Part shown: positions 33,831 through 43,387 of the stretch, one piece after another | Layout of the letters: every line of letters starts with the position of its first letter | How positions within the stretch are numbered: the first letter of the stretch is position 1 | DNA from: Planctomycetota bacterium | GTDB lineage: Bacteria; Planctomycetota; Phycisphaerae; Phycisphaerales; Phycisphaeraceae | Direction of reading: 5' to 3' | DNA: 64,000 bases | Assembly (NCBI GenBank): GCA_016350165.1 | Contig: CP066225.1 | Span: 4,278,001 to 4,342,000 of the forward strand | Program-made: the position numbers and the translations under genes | The notes under the pieces: model-generated | Seen by the model: only the letters and a program-made list of their open reading frames with translations | What the model was told of the DNA's origin: nothing | Database searches by the model: none

Positions 33831-34922
33831 ATGGCTGAGAGTGACGCAGAAAAAACCGAAGCACCTACACCGCGCCGTCTTGCAGAAGCCCGCAAGGACG
33901 GTAATGTTGCGCGCTCTACTGACCTCACCGCAGCACTCGTACTCCTTGTCACAATCATCTTCATCTACTTCGCTGGTCGCCAAGTCTTCGGCGGAATGCA
34001 GCACTACCTCAACGACTACCTCGCCGCCACACACGCTGTTGACAACAACCCAACACGACTCACTGCACTCTCCGAAATGATCTACTACGGCCTCTTCATG
34101 TTCGCCTCCACCATCGGTCCAATCCTCCTCGCCATCTTTGCAATCTCTCTCGTTGCAACCGTCTCGCAAGTCGGCTTCCTCCTCACAACCAAACCACTCG
34201 AACCAAGCATCGGCCGCATTAACCCACTCAAAGGTATCGCCAACCTATTCAACGCCCGCTCCGGCGTACGTCTTAGCATGTCACTCCTTAAAGTACTCTT
34301 CATCTCATTGCTCGCCATCCTCCTCATCTCCATGGACCTCGAAGCAATTGTTCACATGTCAGGCCTCACCCCCCGACAGTCATTCCCACTCATCGGCCAA
34401 CTCATTTTCTCATTCTCACTCAAAATCGTCGCCGTCCTGCTCATCCTCGCAATCATCGATTTCGCCTTCCAAAAATGGCAACGTTCTCGCGAACTCCGCA
34501 TGACCAAGCAGGAAGTCAAAGAAGAGATGAAAGCAATGGAAGGCGACCCCATGGTCAAACAACGCCGCGCCCAAGTTGCTAAACAACTCGCAATGCAGCG
34601 TCTCTCGCAAGCCGTCCCCTCAGCAGACGTCATCGTCACCAACCCAACTCACTTCGCAATTGCACTCAAATACGATTCCCAAAACATGCGTGCACCAACC
34701 GTCGTTGCAAAAGGCGCCGACTTCATGGCCATGCGCATCCGGCAAATCGCAAACCTCCACGACATCCCAATCGTTGAACGCAAACCACTCGCTCGCGCGC
34801 TCTTCTCTGCTTGCGACATCGGCCAGGAAATACCAGCCGAACACTACGCTGCCGTTGCCGAAATACTCGCATACGTTTACCGAATTTCCGAAGGCTCAAA
34901 ACAACCAGCCCTCGCGACATAA
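33831..34922 (+). CDS. flhB: Flagellar export switch protein FlhB
   Basis: This protein of 363 residues has four membrane helices and a cytoplasmic domain with the self-cleavage motif NPTH at about 271-274 (VIVTNPTHFAIALKYD). Cleavage there switches export from hook to filament substrates. The N-terminus MAESDAEKTEAPTPRRLAEARKDGNVARSTDL is the classic FlhB opening, which decides the start at 33831 over the ATG at 33825. Confidence 0.96.
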   Translation: MAESDAEKTEAPTPRRLAEARKDGNVARSTDLTAALVLLVTIIFIYFAGRQVFGGMQHYLNDYLAATHAVDNNPTRLTALSEMIYYGLFMFASTIGPILLAIFAISLVATVSQVGFLLTTKPLEPSIGRINPLKGIANLFNARSGVRLSMSLLKVLFISLLAILLISMDLEAIVHMSGLTPRQSFPLIGQLIFSFSLKIVAVLLILAIIDFAFQKWQRSRELRMTKQEVKEEMKAMEGDPMVKQRRAQVAKQLAMQRLSQAVPSADVIVTNPTHFAIALKYDSQNMRAPTVVAKGADFMAMRIRQIANLHDIPIVERKPLARALFSACDIGQEIPAEHYAAVAEILAYVYRISEGSKQPALAT

Positions 34923-34966
34923 ACCACAAAAACCCTTTTAAATAAGCACAAAACAAACAACACAAC

Positions 34967-37180
34967 ATGCCAGCACAGTTCGACTTCAACAAGATTCTCG
35001 CATACCTTTCGCAGACAGATAAGCTGCGATCGATCATTGTGCCTATCTTGTTCGTGCTCATGCTCGGCATCGTCATCGTCCCAATCCCCGCCGGATTTAT
35101 GGACGTCTTCATCTCCGCAAACATCGCGCTTTCTGTCCTCATACTCCTCACAACTCTCTATATCGAAAGACCACTCGACTTCTCTGTCATGCCTTCCTTA
35201 CTCCTAGGCACGACTCTCTTTCGACTCGTTCTCAATATCGCAACCACACGTATGATCCTTGGCGTTGAAACCAACTCGCCCGCAGAAGCAACCGCTGTCG
35301 CCGGTAAAGTCATCGAAACATTCGCCGACTTTGTCGCAGGTGGTAACCCTGTCGTCGGGATCATCCTCTTTATCATTCTCATCATCGTGCAGTTCGTAGT
35401 GATCACCAAAGGTGCAACACGTATCTCCGAAGTCGCCGCGCGTTTCACCTTGGACGGCATGCCCGGCAAGCAAATGGCGATCGACGCTGACCTCAACGCA
35501 GGCATCATCTCTGAGCAGGAAGCCAAAGACCGCCGCGAAAATATCGCACAAGAAGCTGATTTCTACGGAGCGATGGACGGTTCCGCTAAGTTCGTTCGTG
35601 GCGATGCCATCGCAGGCATCATCATTACCGTCATCAACATCCTCGGCGGCTTCGCCATCGGCATGGCCATGAAAGGCTGGTCTTTCACCGAATCAATCGA
35701 AGTCTTTACCAAACTAACCATCGGTGACGGCCTCGTCTCGCAAGTCCCCGCTTTTATTATCTCCATTGCCTCAGGCCTCATTGTTACTCGTTCTTCTTCA
35801 CGTAACGATCTTGGCACAGAACTCACTTCACAACTTACCGCTCGAAAAGCCGCCCTCGGAATCACCGCGGGTTTCCTCATCCTGCTCGCTTTCACCGGTC
35901 TCCCTGCCGTACCAATGCTAACACTCGCCGCTTCCATCGGCGTCATCGCATACGTCATGTCTCGCGCATCAAAACGTGCCGCAACACAAACCGCTCAGCA
36001 AGAACAAACACAGCAACAAACGCAAGCCGCTGAACCTGAACCTGTTGAAGCTGCACTCAAAGTCGATACACTCGAGCTCGAAGTCGGTTACGGCCTCGTC
36101 AAACTTGTCGAAAAAGCACAAGGTGGCGACCTTCTCGATCGTATCTCCATGATCCGTCGTCAACTCGCGGGTGAGCTCGGCCTCGTCATGCCGCCTGTTC
36201 GTATTCGTGACAACATGCAGCTTCAACCTGATTGTTACAACATCAAAATTCGTAACAACACCGTCGCTTCTGGTGAAGTGCATCCCGGCCAATTCCTCGC
36301 AATGGACGGCGGTCTCGCAACCGAACAAATTGAAGGCATTCCAACGACCGAACCAGCTTTCGGCCTCCCCGCTATCTGGATCGAAGCAGGACAAAAAGAA
36401 CGCGCCGAATCCCATTCATATACAGTCGTCGATGCTGCTAACGTACTCACAACACACCTCATCGAAATCGTCAAGAACCACGCACACGAACTTCTCACAC
36501 GCGAAGAAACAAACAACCTCATCGTTCAACTCAAAGAGTCCGCACCTAAACTCACCGAAGAAGTCCTGCTCGGCGAACAAAAACTCATCAAGCCAGGCGA
36601 ATTGCAAAAAGTACTTCAAAACCTGCTCAGAGAACGTGTCCCCATCCGCGACATGGAATCCATCGTCGAAACCCTCGGCGACTGGTGTGCACGCACAAAA
36701 GACCTCGAAGTTCTCACCGAATACGTCCGCAATTCACTCCGTCGAACCATCTGCAATCAATATGCAACTCGCGAACAAGAAACATCCGACGGCATCACGC
36801 CAACTGGCCGCATGATCTCTCGCCTTTACTGCGTTTCACTCGACCCAATGCTCGAAGATCAAATCAACGGCTACATCCAACGTACCGGCGACGGTACATC
36901 CATGACCATGCCGCCACTCGTCGCTAATCGCATCACAACATCCATCGTCGAAGAAATCCAAAACCTCATTCAGCTAGGCCACCAACCAGTTATCCTCGCT
37001 TCACCACAAGTCCGCGCACAAATCCGCCGCCTCATCGAACCACAACTTCCAGCCGTCGCGGTCCTCGGCTACAACGAAGTTTCCAAAGGCGTCGAAGTTG
37101 AATCCCTAGGCTTAATCCAAGCCGTCCAAACCGATCAGCAGCAACAACAACCCACCATCCCACAACCCACCTCCGCTTAA
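34967..37180 (+). CDS. flhA: Flagellar export gate protein FlhA
   Basis: This 737-residue protein has eight membrane helices in the first 340 residues and a large cytoplasmic domain that docks chaperone-substrate complexes. The conserved export-apparatus block is GATRISEVAARFTLDGMPGKQMAIDADLNAGIISEQEAKDRR. A Gln-rich linker (about 338-355) joins the two halves. It is slightly longer than usual (about 690) because of this linker and a Gln/Pro tail. The gene is strongly C-rich on its coding strand. Confidence 0.96.
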   Translation: MPAQFDFNKILAYLSQTDKLRSIIVPILFVLMLGIVIVPIPAGFMDVFISANIALSVLILLTTLYIERPLDFSVMPSLLLGTTLFRLVLNIATTRMILGVETNSPAEATAVAGKVIETFADFVAGGNPVVGIILFIILIIVQFVVITKGATRISEVAARFTLDGMPGKQMAIDADLNAGIISEQEAKDRRENIAQEADFYGAMDGSAKFVRGDAIAGIIITVINILGGFAIGMAMKGWSFTESIEVFTKLTIGDGLVSQVPAFIISIASGLIVTRSSSRNDLGTELTSQLTARKAALGITAGFLILLAFTGLPAVPMLTLAASIGVIAYVMSRASKRAATQTAQQEQTQQQTQAAEPEPVEAALKVDTLELEVGYGLVKLVEKAQGGDLLDRISMIRRQLAGELGLVMPPVRIRDNMQLQPDCYNIKIRNNTVASGEVHPGQFLAMDGGLATEQIEGIPTTEPAFGLPAIWIEAGQKERAESHSYTVVDAANVLTTHLIEIVKNHAHELLTREETNNLIVQLKESAPKLTEEVLLGEQKLIKPGELQKVLQNLLRERVPIRDMESIVETLGDWCARTKDLEVLTEYVRNSLRRTICNQYATREQETSDGITPTGRMISRLYCVSLDPMLEDQINGYIQRTGDGTSMTMPPLVANRITTSIVEEIQNLIQLGHQPVILASPQVRAQIRRLIEPQLPAVAVLGYNEVSKGVEVESLGLIQAVQTDQQQQQPTIPQPTSA

Positions 37181-37246
37181 TCAATAAACCCATTTCAAAA
37201 GATCAATAATCAGTCAACGATTAGTTTTAGTGCAACAGTTTAACTT

Positions 37247-37270
37247 TAGCCGGCGAGCCACGCTCGCCGT
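37247..37270 (-). repeat. Palindromic intergenic repeat, copy 3 (reverse)
   Basis: This is the exact reverse complement of the 24 bases at 1013-1036. It lies between flhA and the following hypothetical gene. A degenerate CTAATC-type palindrome is just upstream at about 37209-37224. Confidence 0.85.
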
Positions 37271-37341
37271 GCCCATTGCCTCAAACCTCCGCACCTAAAC
37301 ACTTAAATCCAACATCAATTCCCTGCTAAACTACTACAGTT

Positions 37342-38121
37342 ATGCAAACCATCCTCAAAAACCCGAAACTTCTTACCCTTTGGCAAGACTACGTCACGCT
37401 CCGTGAGCAAGGCCGCAAAAAGCTCGCCAACAAAACCCTCAACGACTTCATCGCATTACTCAAGCAGCAAGATAAGCAAACCAACACCGCCTTCGTCGAA
37501 CAACTCTGCAAAATCATGATCGGCAGAAAGCACCTGCCAACACTCAGCTTTCGTAAATCCATCGGATACCCCGATGACATCCAGCACTCACTCTTCAAAG
37601 AAATCTTCTTCCCTGTACTCGTCGATTGGTACACCGACAGCAATGCTCTTCATATGCAATGGATCGCACAACTCTCACGATGTTTTAATCGTGATTGGCC
37701 AACAGCCCAAGACTTCATTAAAGCCATCGGCATCACCGATGATGAGCACCATTACGATATAAACTATCTCAAAAAGTCATACCAACTCGATCCTCACCCC
37801 GACACACTCAACATGATATTGATCAGATTAGCTCAAGGTGTCAGTTTTGATCTCCATCATATGCCCGAAGTCGTCCTCTCAGGGCCAGATGAATACGATT
37901 CATGGATTGATAAGTTAGAGCACTATTTGCAATTTTGCGAAGATGAACTCGAACCTCGTTGGCAAATAGATCTGAGCACATGGCGAAACATTGGTAAACA
38001 CTGGCGTACATATTTCGACAAGCGTAAAGAATACGACGGATTTTATGATTATCAGCAAAAACACAATCTTAATTTGGATCAAAGTTTCACAGCATTAAAT
38101 GAGCTCTACAAGTCTCTGTAA
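37342..38121 (+). CDS. Hypothetical protein
   Basis: This 259-residue protein is soluble and rich in Trp, Tyr and His, with no signal peptide. I do not recognise its family. It looks mostly helical (MQTILKNPKLLTLWQDYVTLREQGRKKLANKTLNDFIALLKQQ). Codon use is like that of flhA before it (C-rich), so it is not obviously a newcomer. It separates flhA from flhF, genes that are adjacent in many bacteria. No role can be given. Confidence 0.7.
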   Translation: MQTILKNPKLLTLWQDYVTLREQGRKKLANKTLNDFIALLKQQDKQTNTAFVEQLCKIMIGRKHLPTLSFRKSIGYPDDIQHSLFKEIFFPVLVDWYTDSNALHMQWIAQLSRCFNRDWPTAQDFIKAIGITDDEHHYDINYLKKSYQLDPHPDTLNMILIRLAQGVSFDLHHMPEVVLSGPDEYDSWIDKLEHYLQFCEDELEPRWQIDLSTWRNIGKHWRTYFDKRKEYDGFYDYQQKHNLNLDQSFTALNELYKSL

Positions 38122-38999
38122 GTTCAACTACGTCATAGCCATCTCAATAACAACCAACGATACGCTTTAGTAAGTCAGCCCATCATCACGCACATCTCAC
38201 TCAAAGCTCACGTCCCCTCATATCACCACCCCAATCTTTCGCTCTCAACCTCAAAGGCCCATCCGGCCTCATTGAGGATACCGCAATTTAATATTTACTT
38301 TGATGCAGGCCGCAGCAAACCGCATGCCAAACCAACATGTTTTCAAAACGCGCGCACAAAAGCGCTCCTACCTAAAAAACACAATCAATTCTTTACCCAT
38401 TTTCAACCGTTTTTAATCCATTCCTCGCCATTCTCATTGCATTTCAGCTTATTCCTATCCATTTCCAACTACGGGAAAGTCATCGAAAATCGATTAACTT
38501 TCACATTCGTGCGCACAAAAGCGCGTCCCAGCTTTCATAACTCCTTATCTTTCGTTCATATTTAACAATATCAATCACCTACTTGATCAAATCGTGCATA
38601 AAACATTTCAATATCATCTTTATTAAGACCATTTCAAAAACCAACTTTCAAACAAAGCGCGCGCACAAATCCGAATATGCCACCATATAAGCATGCACTA
38701 TTGACTACATCTTGTGTTTTCGTCACTACATCTCGTACAGTTATTCCCCGCACCATGAAACGTATAAAAACTTAGGAAAAATAGGCGATTTTGATCCCCG
38801 CTAGACTTACGTAACATGGAGAAAAATGTTACACTTAGCTCAACATTTTCTTTTAAAATTAGTATGCCGCGATGTGACCGAACTCATTGAACTGACAAGG
38901 GTTGAGATCATTTCAGATTCATAACGTCAGTTGATTCAAAACATCGCTAATCGCTAATGCAGCGTAAACCCGTCAGGATGACACAAAAGGGGTTAACAG
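38122..38999. other. Intergenic island B with GCGCGCACAAAA-type motifs
   Basis: No gene is seen in 878 bases; the longest frame has no protein character. The motif seen in islands A and C occurs here in reverse orientation at 38350-38361, 38509-38525 and 38659-38669. The last 250 bases should contain the flhF promoter. Confidence 0.6.
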
Positions 39000-40565
39000 G
39001 TGAATTTAAGGACGTTCACTGCTCGCTCAATGGCAGATGCACTACAACTTGTAAAAGACGCCTACGGCTCCGACGGCGTCATACTTCACACTCGCACTTA
39101 CAAACAAGGCGGTATCCTTGGATTTGGTGCGCGCAACATTGTCGAAGTAACAGCAGGTCGTGGTCAAGACATTGGCCGTCAGAAACGACGTTCTGCAAAG
39201 AAATCACCTCGCGCGATTGCACTTGCCAACGCCGCGGAACGTCGTCGCAAAGCACAAGTGCAACATCAGCAGCAGCAACAGCAAAAACAACAAGAACTCG
39301 AGCAAGTACACGGCTCCGCCGGCGATCTAATCAAAAAAACATACGCAGCAGCCCGTGCACAACTTGAAACGACTCAAACCACAACACTCCCAGCTTCAAC
39401 CAACGAAGCTGCTGTCGCACAACGCGCCGCCGCTGCGATCACCGGATCACCTGCAACCGCGACCGCGCCGCAAACAACATTCCCATCACCTCGCCGCACA
39501 TCAACAAATATTCAACCTGTCGCACAGCCAACCAGCCAGCCAGCTACGCAGCCAACCATGCAATCGGTCGCGCAGGCGACGATGCAGCCAGCATCACCTG
39601 AGCCGCAAGTTGTATTTACGCAACCTGCAGCAAATAATCAGGATCAGCTTGCGGAAGAGTTGAAAGCTGTGAAACGTATGGTCACGCAGATGATGCGTGA
39701 GCAGAATTCACGTGTTGCGAAGACAGCAGAAAAACCAGACGTCCCCGACAAGCTGTTCAATCAGTATCTCGCACTTTTGGAGCAGGAGGTTTCAGAAGAG
39801 CTGGTACAGGAAATCATCGCGCAGGTGCGTGAAGAATTAAGTGAAGAACAGCTTGCTGATGATACAGCCTGCAAAGCCGCGATTGAAAAAGCGATTGCAG
39901 AACTGATTCCGACCGATTGCTCCTCTGATAAGGATGCATTCGAGAATACGCGCCAAGCCGATGGCCGCCCAAAGACGATTGCACTCGTTGGGCCAACAGG
40001 CGTTGGTAAAACCACGACCGTTGCAAAACTCGCAGCGACTTTCAAGTTGAAACACAATAAGAAGGTAGCGCTGGTCACGCTGGATACCTACCGTATCGCG
40101 GCTGTCGATCAGTTAAGAACTTATGCAGGGATTATTGGTGTGGATCTGCATGTGGTGATGTCGCCAGCGGAGTTGAAAGACACGCTTGCTCGCACCGCGG
40201 ATTGTGATGTTGTGCTGATTGATACAGCGGGCAGGGCTCCTCGAGACGACTCAAGGCTTCAGGAACTTTCCCAATTTATCCAAGCTGCCCAACCTCATGA
40301 GGTGCACTTGGTGTTGTCATCTACATGTACGCAAAATGTACTTATGGAGGCAGTAGACCGGTTTTCAAAGATCCGAACAGACCGTATCATCTTTACGAAG
40401 CTAGATGAAGCCGTGACCTTTGGGGTAGTCCTCAATGTTGCCAGAAAGGTCAATAAACAGTTAAGCTACATCACAACGGGACAGGAAGTCCCACACCAGA
40501 TTGAAGCGGGTCAGTCGGACCGAATCGCAAAACTGGTGATGGGAGAGGGAGAGCTCGTATCATGA
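39000..40565 (+). CDS. flhF: Flagellar SRP-like GTPase FlhF
   Basis: This 521-residue GTPase determines where and how many flagella form. The N-terminal B domain (MNLRTFTARSMADALQLVKDAYGSDGVILHTRTYKQGG) is conserved. A Gln/Ala/Thr/Pro-rich linker covers about 85-215, and the NG domain follows with VGPTGVGKTTTVAKLAA, LVTLDTYRIAAVDQLRTYA, LIDTAGRAPRDD and FTKLDEA. The start is a GTG with ACAGG in front. Base bias on the coding strand changes from C-rich to G-rich near 39640, at the linker/NG boundary. It overlaps flhG by four bases. Confidence 0.94.
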   Translation: MNLRTFTARSMADALQLVKDAYGSDGVILHTRTYKQGGILGFGARNIVEVTAGRGQDIGRQKRRSAKKSPRAIALANAAERRRKAQVQHQQQQQQKQQELEQVHGSAGDLIKKTYAAARAQLETTQTTTLPASTNEAAVAQRAAAAITGSPATATAPQTTFPSPRRTSTNIQPVAQPTSQPATQPTMQSVAQATMQPASPEPQVVFTQPAANNQDQLAEELKAVKRMVTQMMREQNSRVAKTAEKPDVPDKLFNQYLALLEQEVSEELVQEIIAQVREELSEEQLADDTACKAAIEKAIAELIPTDCSSDKDAFENTRQADGRPKTIALVGPTGVGKTTTVAKLAATFKLKHNKKVALVTLDTYRIAAVDQLRTYAGIIGVDLHVVMSPAELKDTLARTADCDVVLIDTAGRAPRDDSRLQELSQFIQAAQPHEVHLVLSSTCTQNVLMEAVDRFSKIRTDRIIFTKLDEAVTFGVVLNVARKVNKQLSYITTGQEVPHQIEAGQSDRIAKLVMGEGELVS

Positions 40566-41554
40566 TTGCTGACCAAGCACATTCGCTGCGTCAACTTGTT
40601 CAGGAGGCCGAGATGAAAACAGAGAACACATCCGGTCTTTCCCTGAAGCGAAAAATTTCTGACGCGCCGGTTTTGAGGGGGGAATCCTCAAATATGGATG
40701 ACCAAACAGTTGCCACGCCGAAACGTCGAGCACGCATTATTGCAGTATCGTCGGGTAAGGGTGGTGTTGGAAAAACAACGATGTCTGTAAACCTTGCAGT
40801 GCAGCTTTCGAAGCTGGGACGCAAGGTCGTTTTGCTGGATGCTGACCTCGGCACGGCGAACGCTGATGTGATCTGTAATGTTGCGCCTTCCAATAATCTG
40901 GCCCATGTGGTTGCTGGGCGCAAGACAATTGATCAGGCGATCATCAACGCACCAGGTGGTTTTGAATTGATCCCGGGTGCTTCAGGTTTGGCTCAGATCG
41001 CGAATTTGTCTGACTTCGAACGTGCTCGTTTGATGCAGCAAATCAAGACGCTTGAAGATACACGTGACATGATCATCATCGATACCGGTGCTGGTGTTTC
41101 ACCTAATGTGCTTGGCTTCCTCGCGGCAGCTGATGAGATCTTGTTGGTGACGACTCCTGAGCCGACAGCGATCACCGATGCGTATGCACTAGTTAAGACC
41201 TTATCCCGAAAAGTCGATATGACTGGCACAACCCGAAATGGTCACGTCGATCATCCGGGTTTGCGGATCTTGGTTAATATGGTGCGGGACGAGGCTGAGG
41301 CTAAAGTCATTTACGACCGCATTTCTGCAGTTTGCAAAAAGTTCTTAGGTATTTCGCCAAGATTCGCGGGCCATATCACCGCCGATCCACGCGTTCAGCT
41401 GTCAATTCGCAGACGTAAGCCGTTTACGTTGGAGTCACCTAACACGGTGGCGTCGAATTGCATGAATCAACTGGCTCACCGAATGGACCGACACGCTACT
41501 GAGCCTCCCTCAGCAGGACTCCTCAAGCGTATGGCTGCCTGGCTGGCTGGCTAA
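40562..41554 (+). CDS. flhG: MinD-like ATPase FlhG/FleN
   Basis: This 330-residue ParA/MinD-type ATPase limits flagellar number. Its first residues (MIADQAHSLRQLV) contain the DQAxxLR motif that in FlhG stimulates the FlhF GTPase. The deviant Walker A is SSGKGGVGKTTMSVNLA (about 59-75), followed by LLDADLGTANADV and MIIDTGAG. The C-terminal amphipathic helix (LLKRMAAWLAG) would bind the membrane. It is translationally coupled to flhF. Confidence 0.94.
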   Translation: MIADQAHSLRQLVQEAEMKTENTSGLSLKRKISDAPVLRGESSNMDDQTVATPKRRARIIAVSSGKGGVGKTTMSVNLAVQLSKLGRKVVLLDADLGTANADVICNVAPSNNLAHVVAGRKTIDQAIINAPGGFELIPGASGLAQIANLSDFERARLMQQIKTLEDTRDMIIIDTGAGVSPNVLGFLAAADEILLVTTPEPTAITDAYALVKTLSRKVDMTGTTRNGHVDHPGLRILVNMVRDEAEAKVIYDRISAVCKKFLGISPRFAGHITADPRVQLSIRRRKPFTLESPNTVASNCMNQLAHRMDRHATEPPSAGLLKRMAAWLAG

Positions 41555-41867
41555 CACAGCACTCATTTTGCTCTTCCCGGAATCGGGAAATAAATGATGT
41601 AATTTTTTTATTGATACCCACTTGGGTACTTCACAGCGCGCGCGCCAGCCCTTAGAATGAATCAAGTCTCAAGGATGAGACGTTTAATGCGTTTTGTGAA
41701 ATTACGAGCTTGTTGACCAGTTGGTCGAGAGCACCAAGCGGCTTCTTAAAGTAAAGTGGCTGCTGAGTAGGTCAGGTGCCAACTGATAATTAAGTAACAC
41801 AAAACGTAAATCATATTTGTCTTTTGTTTGGTTTCTTTCTGAATCTCCAAGCATAAAGGGCAAAGGA
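41555..41867. other. Intergenic region between flhG and the small membrane protein
   Basis: No gene is seen. The region holds a short hairpin TTCCCG-GAAT-CGGGAA at 41573-41588 (a weak terminator candidate), a 14-base palindrome TACCCACTTGGGTA at 41614-41627, a GCGCGCGC run at about 41637-41644, and copy 2 of the 43-base leader element at 41685-41727. Confidence 0.6.
41685..41727 (+). promoter_or_regulatory. 43-base leader element, copy 2
   Basis: This has the same 43-base layout as 8345-8387: TAATGCGTTTT, GAAAT, and CTTGTTGACCAG-TT-GGTCG. The two loop bases next to the GACC/GGTC stem are TT here and AA there. It lies 140 bases before the membrane protein gene that precedes fliA. Confidence 0.5.
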
Positions 41868-42233
41868 GTGTCCGACATACCTGCACGAGTTATTGCAACT
41901 TCTTTCGCGCTAGTCGCCTTTGCGTTGTGTTTGATTTCAGGCACATTCGCTGGCAATGATTTTGCGACTGTACTTTACCGATCGATTCTGGTGATGATGT
42001 TCACTTGGGCGGTTGGACGTGCTGTGGGTTCAGTGATGCAGGTGACGGTTGAGGACTACGTAAATAGGTACAAAGAAGCGAAGCCTGTTCCGGTAGTGGA
42101 ACTGCTGAGCGATGACTCCGACGACTCTGAATACGCAAAGATCGGCAAAGAAGTAAAAAGTGATGTCGATGAACAGCACCAGCGTCTCTCCAATGACGAT
42201 ATTGATATTGAAGAGCTACTGAATGCTGCTTAG
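41868..42233 (+). CDS. Small two-helix membrane protein next to fliA
   Basis: This protein of 121 residues from the GTG at 41868 (AAGGG seven bases upstream) has two hydrophobic segments, about 5-27 and 33-55 (RVIATSFALVAFALCLISGTFA and VLYRSILVMMFTWAVGRAVGSVM). An acidic cytoplasmic tail ends DDIDIEELLNAA. I do not recognise the family. Its position between flhG and fliA suggests a flagellar role, possibly in placement or in sensing assembly state, but that is only inference. Confidence 0.7.
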   Translation: MSDIPARVIATSFALVAFALCLISGTFAGNDFATVLYRSILVMMFTWAVGRAVGSVMQVTVEDYVNRYKEAKPVPVVELLSDDSDDSEYAKIGKEVKSDVDEQHQRLSNDDIDIEELLNAA

Positions 42234-42430
42234 GTGAAATTCAGCGGGCGAAAAAATGGAAGTTGCAATTAAGTGATTGTTTGATTGTGACGAGTAGAGT
42301 GATTCATACCCTTAACGCGATTCTTATTTGATTCTTATTGCGCTTTTTTATCCCAAGTTTTCTCTGACTCATTTCCTGTGAATTGCTGGCAACGGACTTG
42401 GCCGGCACAAGCCACGTCAAGGAGTAGACA

Positions 42431-43261
42431 ATGGCAAGAATTAGATCTCGCTCACGATCTGCATCAAGAAAACCATCTCCCGAAGCAGAAAAGCGCATCA
42501 AAGAAGTGTGGCTGATTTATAAGAATGATGGGCCAACTGAATTGCTCCGCAATGAGTTGATGGAGCATTATTTGCCGCTGGTGAAGTACAACGCTGAACG
42601 AATTCACGCAAAGCTCCCCGATGAAGTTGATGTTGAGGACTTGATGTCGGCTGGCATCTTTGGATTGATGGATGCGATTGATGCATTCGATCTTTCGCGT
42701 GGCGTGAAGTTTGAAACCTATTGTGCACCTCGTATCAGAGGCGCGATTCTCGATGAATTGCGATCGATGGACTGGGTTCCTCGTTTGGTCCGTTCGCGGT
42801 CATCACAGGTTGATCAGGCTCGTAAGCGCATTGAAATGTCCACAGGTCAGAAGCCAACGGATGATGAATTGCGTGATGAACTTGGCGTTGATAAAGATGA
42901 ATATGAAAAGATTCGTCGTGATGCTGGAGCGGTTGGTGTGGTGTCACTATCACGTAAATGGTTTGAAACCGACTCGAACAAGGACGTTCGTGAGATTGAT
43001 GTTCTGAAGGATCAAAGACAAATCAATCCATTGACTGCAGTTCAAAAACGTGATCTTAAAGATATGATCACCAAGGGACTGACGCGAGCAGAACGATTGA
43101 TTGTCGTGCTTTATTACTACGAAGAAATGACGATGAAAGAGATTGGCGTGACGCTTGATCTTTCAGAGTCGCGTGTTTCGCAGATGCATTCATCAATTCT
43201 TGCGAGACTAAAAGCACAACTGCAGCATCGTTCGACTGAACTGCAAACTGAATCTGCATAA
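42431..43261 (+). CDS. fliA: Flagellar sigma factor FliA (sigma-28)
   Basis: This 276-residue group 3 sigma factor directs RNA polymerase to late flagellar genes. Region 2 has LPDEVDVEDLMSAGIFGLMDAIDAFDLSRGVKFETYCAPRIRGAILDELRSMDWVPR, the FliA/WhiG hallmark. Region 3 and region 4 (LTRAERLIVVLYYYEEMTMKEIGVTLDLSESRVSQMHSSILARL) follow. The N-terminus has an Arg/Ser-rich extension of about 15 residues. AAGGAG precedes the ATG. A strong terminator closes the locus. The anti-sigma factor FlgM is not seen in the window. Confidence 0.95.
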   Translation: MARIRSRSRSASRKPSPEAEKRIKEVWLIYKNDGPTELLRNELMEHYLPLVKYNAERIHAKLPDEVDVEDLMSAGIFGLMDAIDAFDLSRGVKFETYCAPRIRGAILDELRSMDWVPRLVRSRSSQVDQARKRIEMSTGQKPTDDELRDELGVDKDEYEKIRRDAGAVGVVSLSRKWFETDSNKDVREIDVLKDQRQINPLTAVQKRDLKDMITKGLTRAERLIVVLYYYEEMTMKEIGVTLDLSESRVSQMHSSILARLKAQLQHRSTELQTESA

Positions 43262-43287
43262 ATGAAATAAACAACATTGGATTACCT

Positions 43288-43318
43288 AAGCTGCGGTTAA
43301 ATGATCGCAGCTTTTTTT
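43288..43318 (+). terminator. Terminator after fliA
   Basis: AAGCTGCG and CGCAGCTT arms are followed by a run of T, 27 bases after the fliA stop. Confidence 0.9.
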
Positions 43319-43324
43319 GCATGA

Positions 43325-43353
43325 GAAAAGCCTCGCTTCGAAAAGCGAGGCTT
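43325..43353 (-). terminator. Terminator of the first PEP-CTERM gene (minus strand)
   Basis: A ten-base-pair stem (AAGCCTCGCTT / AAGCGAGGCTT) with a short loop is followed on the minus strand by TTTTC. It lies 35 bases after the minus-strand gene and faces the fliA terminator. Confidence 0.75.
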
Positions 43354-43387
43354 CAGAAATTTTACATTTCTGGGTGTGAAAGAAAGA

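Noticed and set aside
38272-38565. 97-codon frame in island B
   Set aside because: It is made of repeated Phe/Ser/His-rich text arising from T/C-rich DNA and spans two copies of the island motif; no start signal.
38700-39700. Possible replication origin near the C-to-G bias switch
   Set aside because: I found no cluster of DnaA boxes (TTATNCACA) in island B and no dnaA, dnaN or gyrB nearby; the bias also flips the other way only 15 kb upstream.
41573-41588. Strong terminator after flhG
   Set aside because: The hairpin is short and the T-rich stretch begins more than ten bases later, so I list it only as a weak candidate within the intergenic entry.
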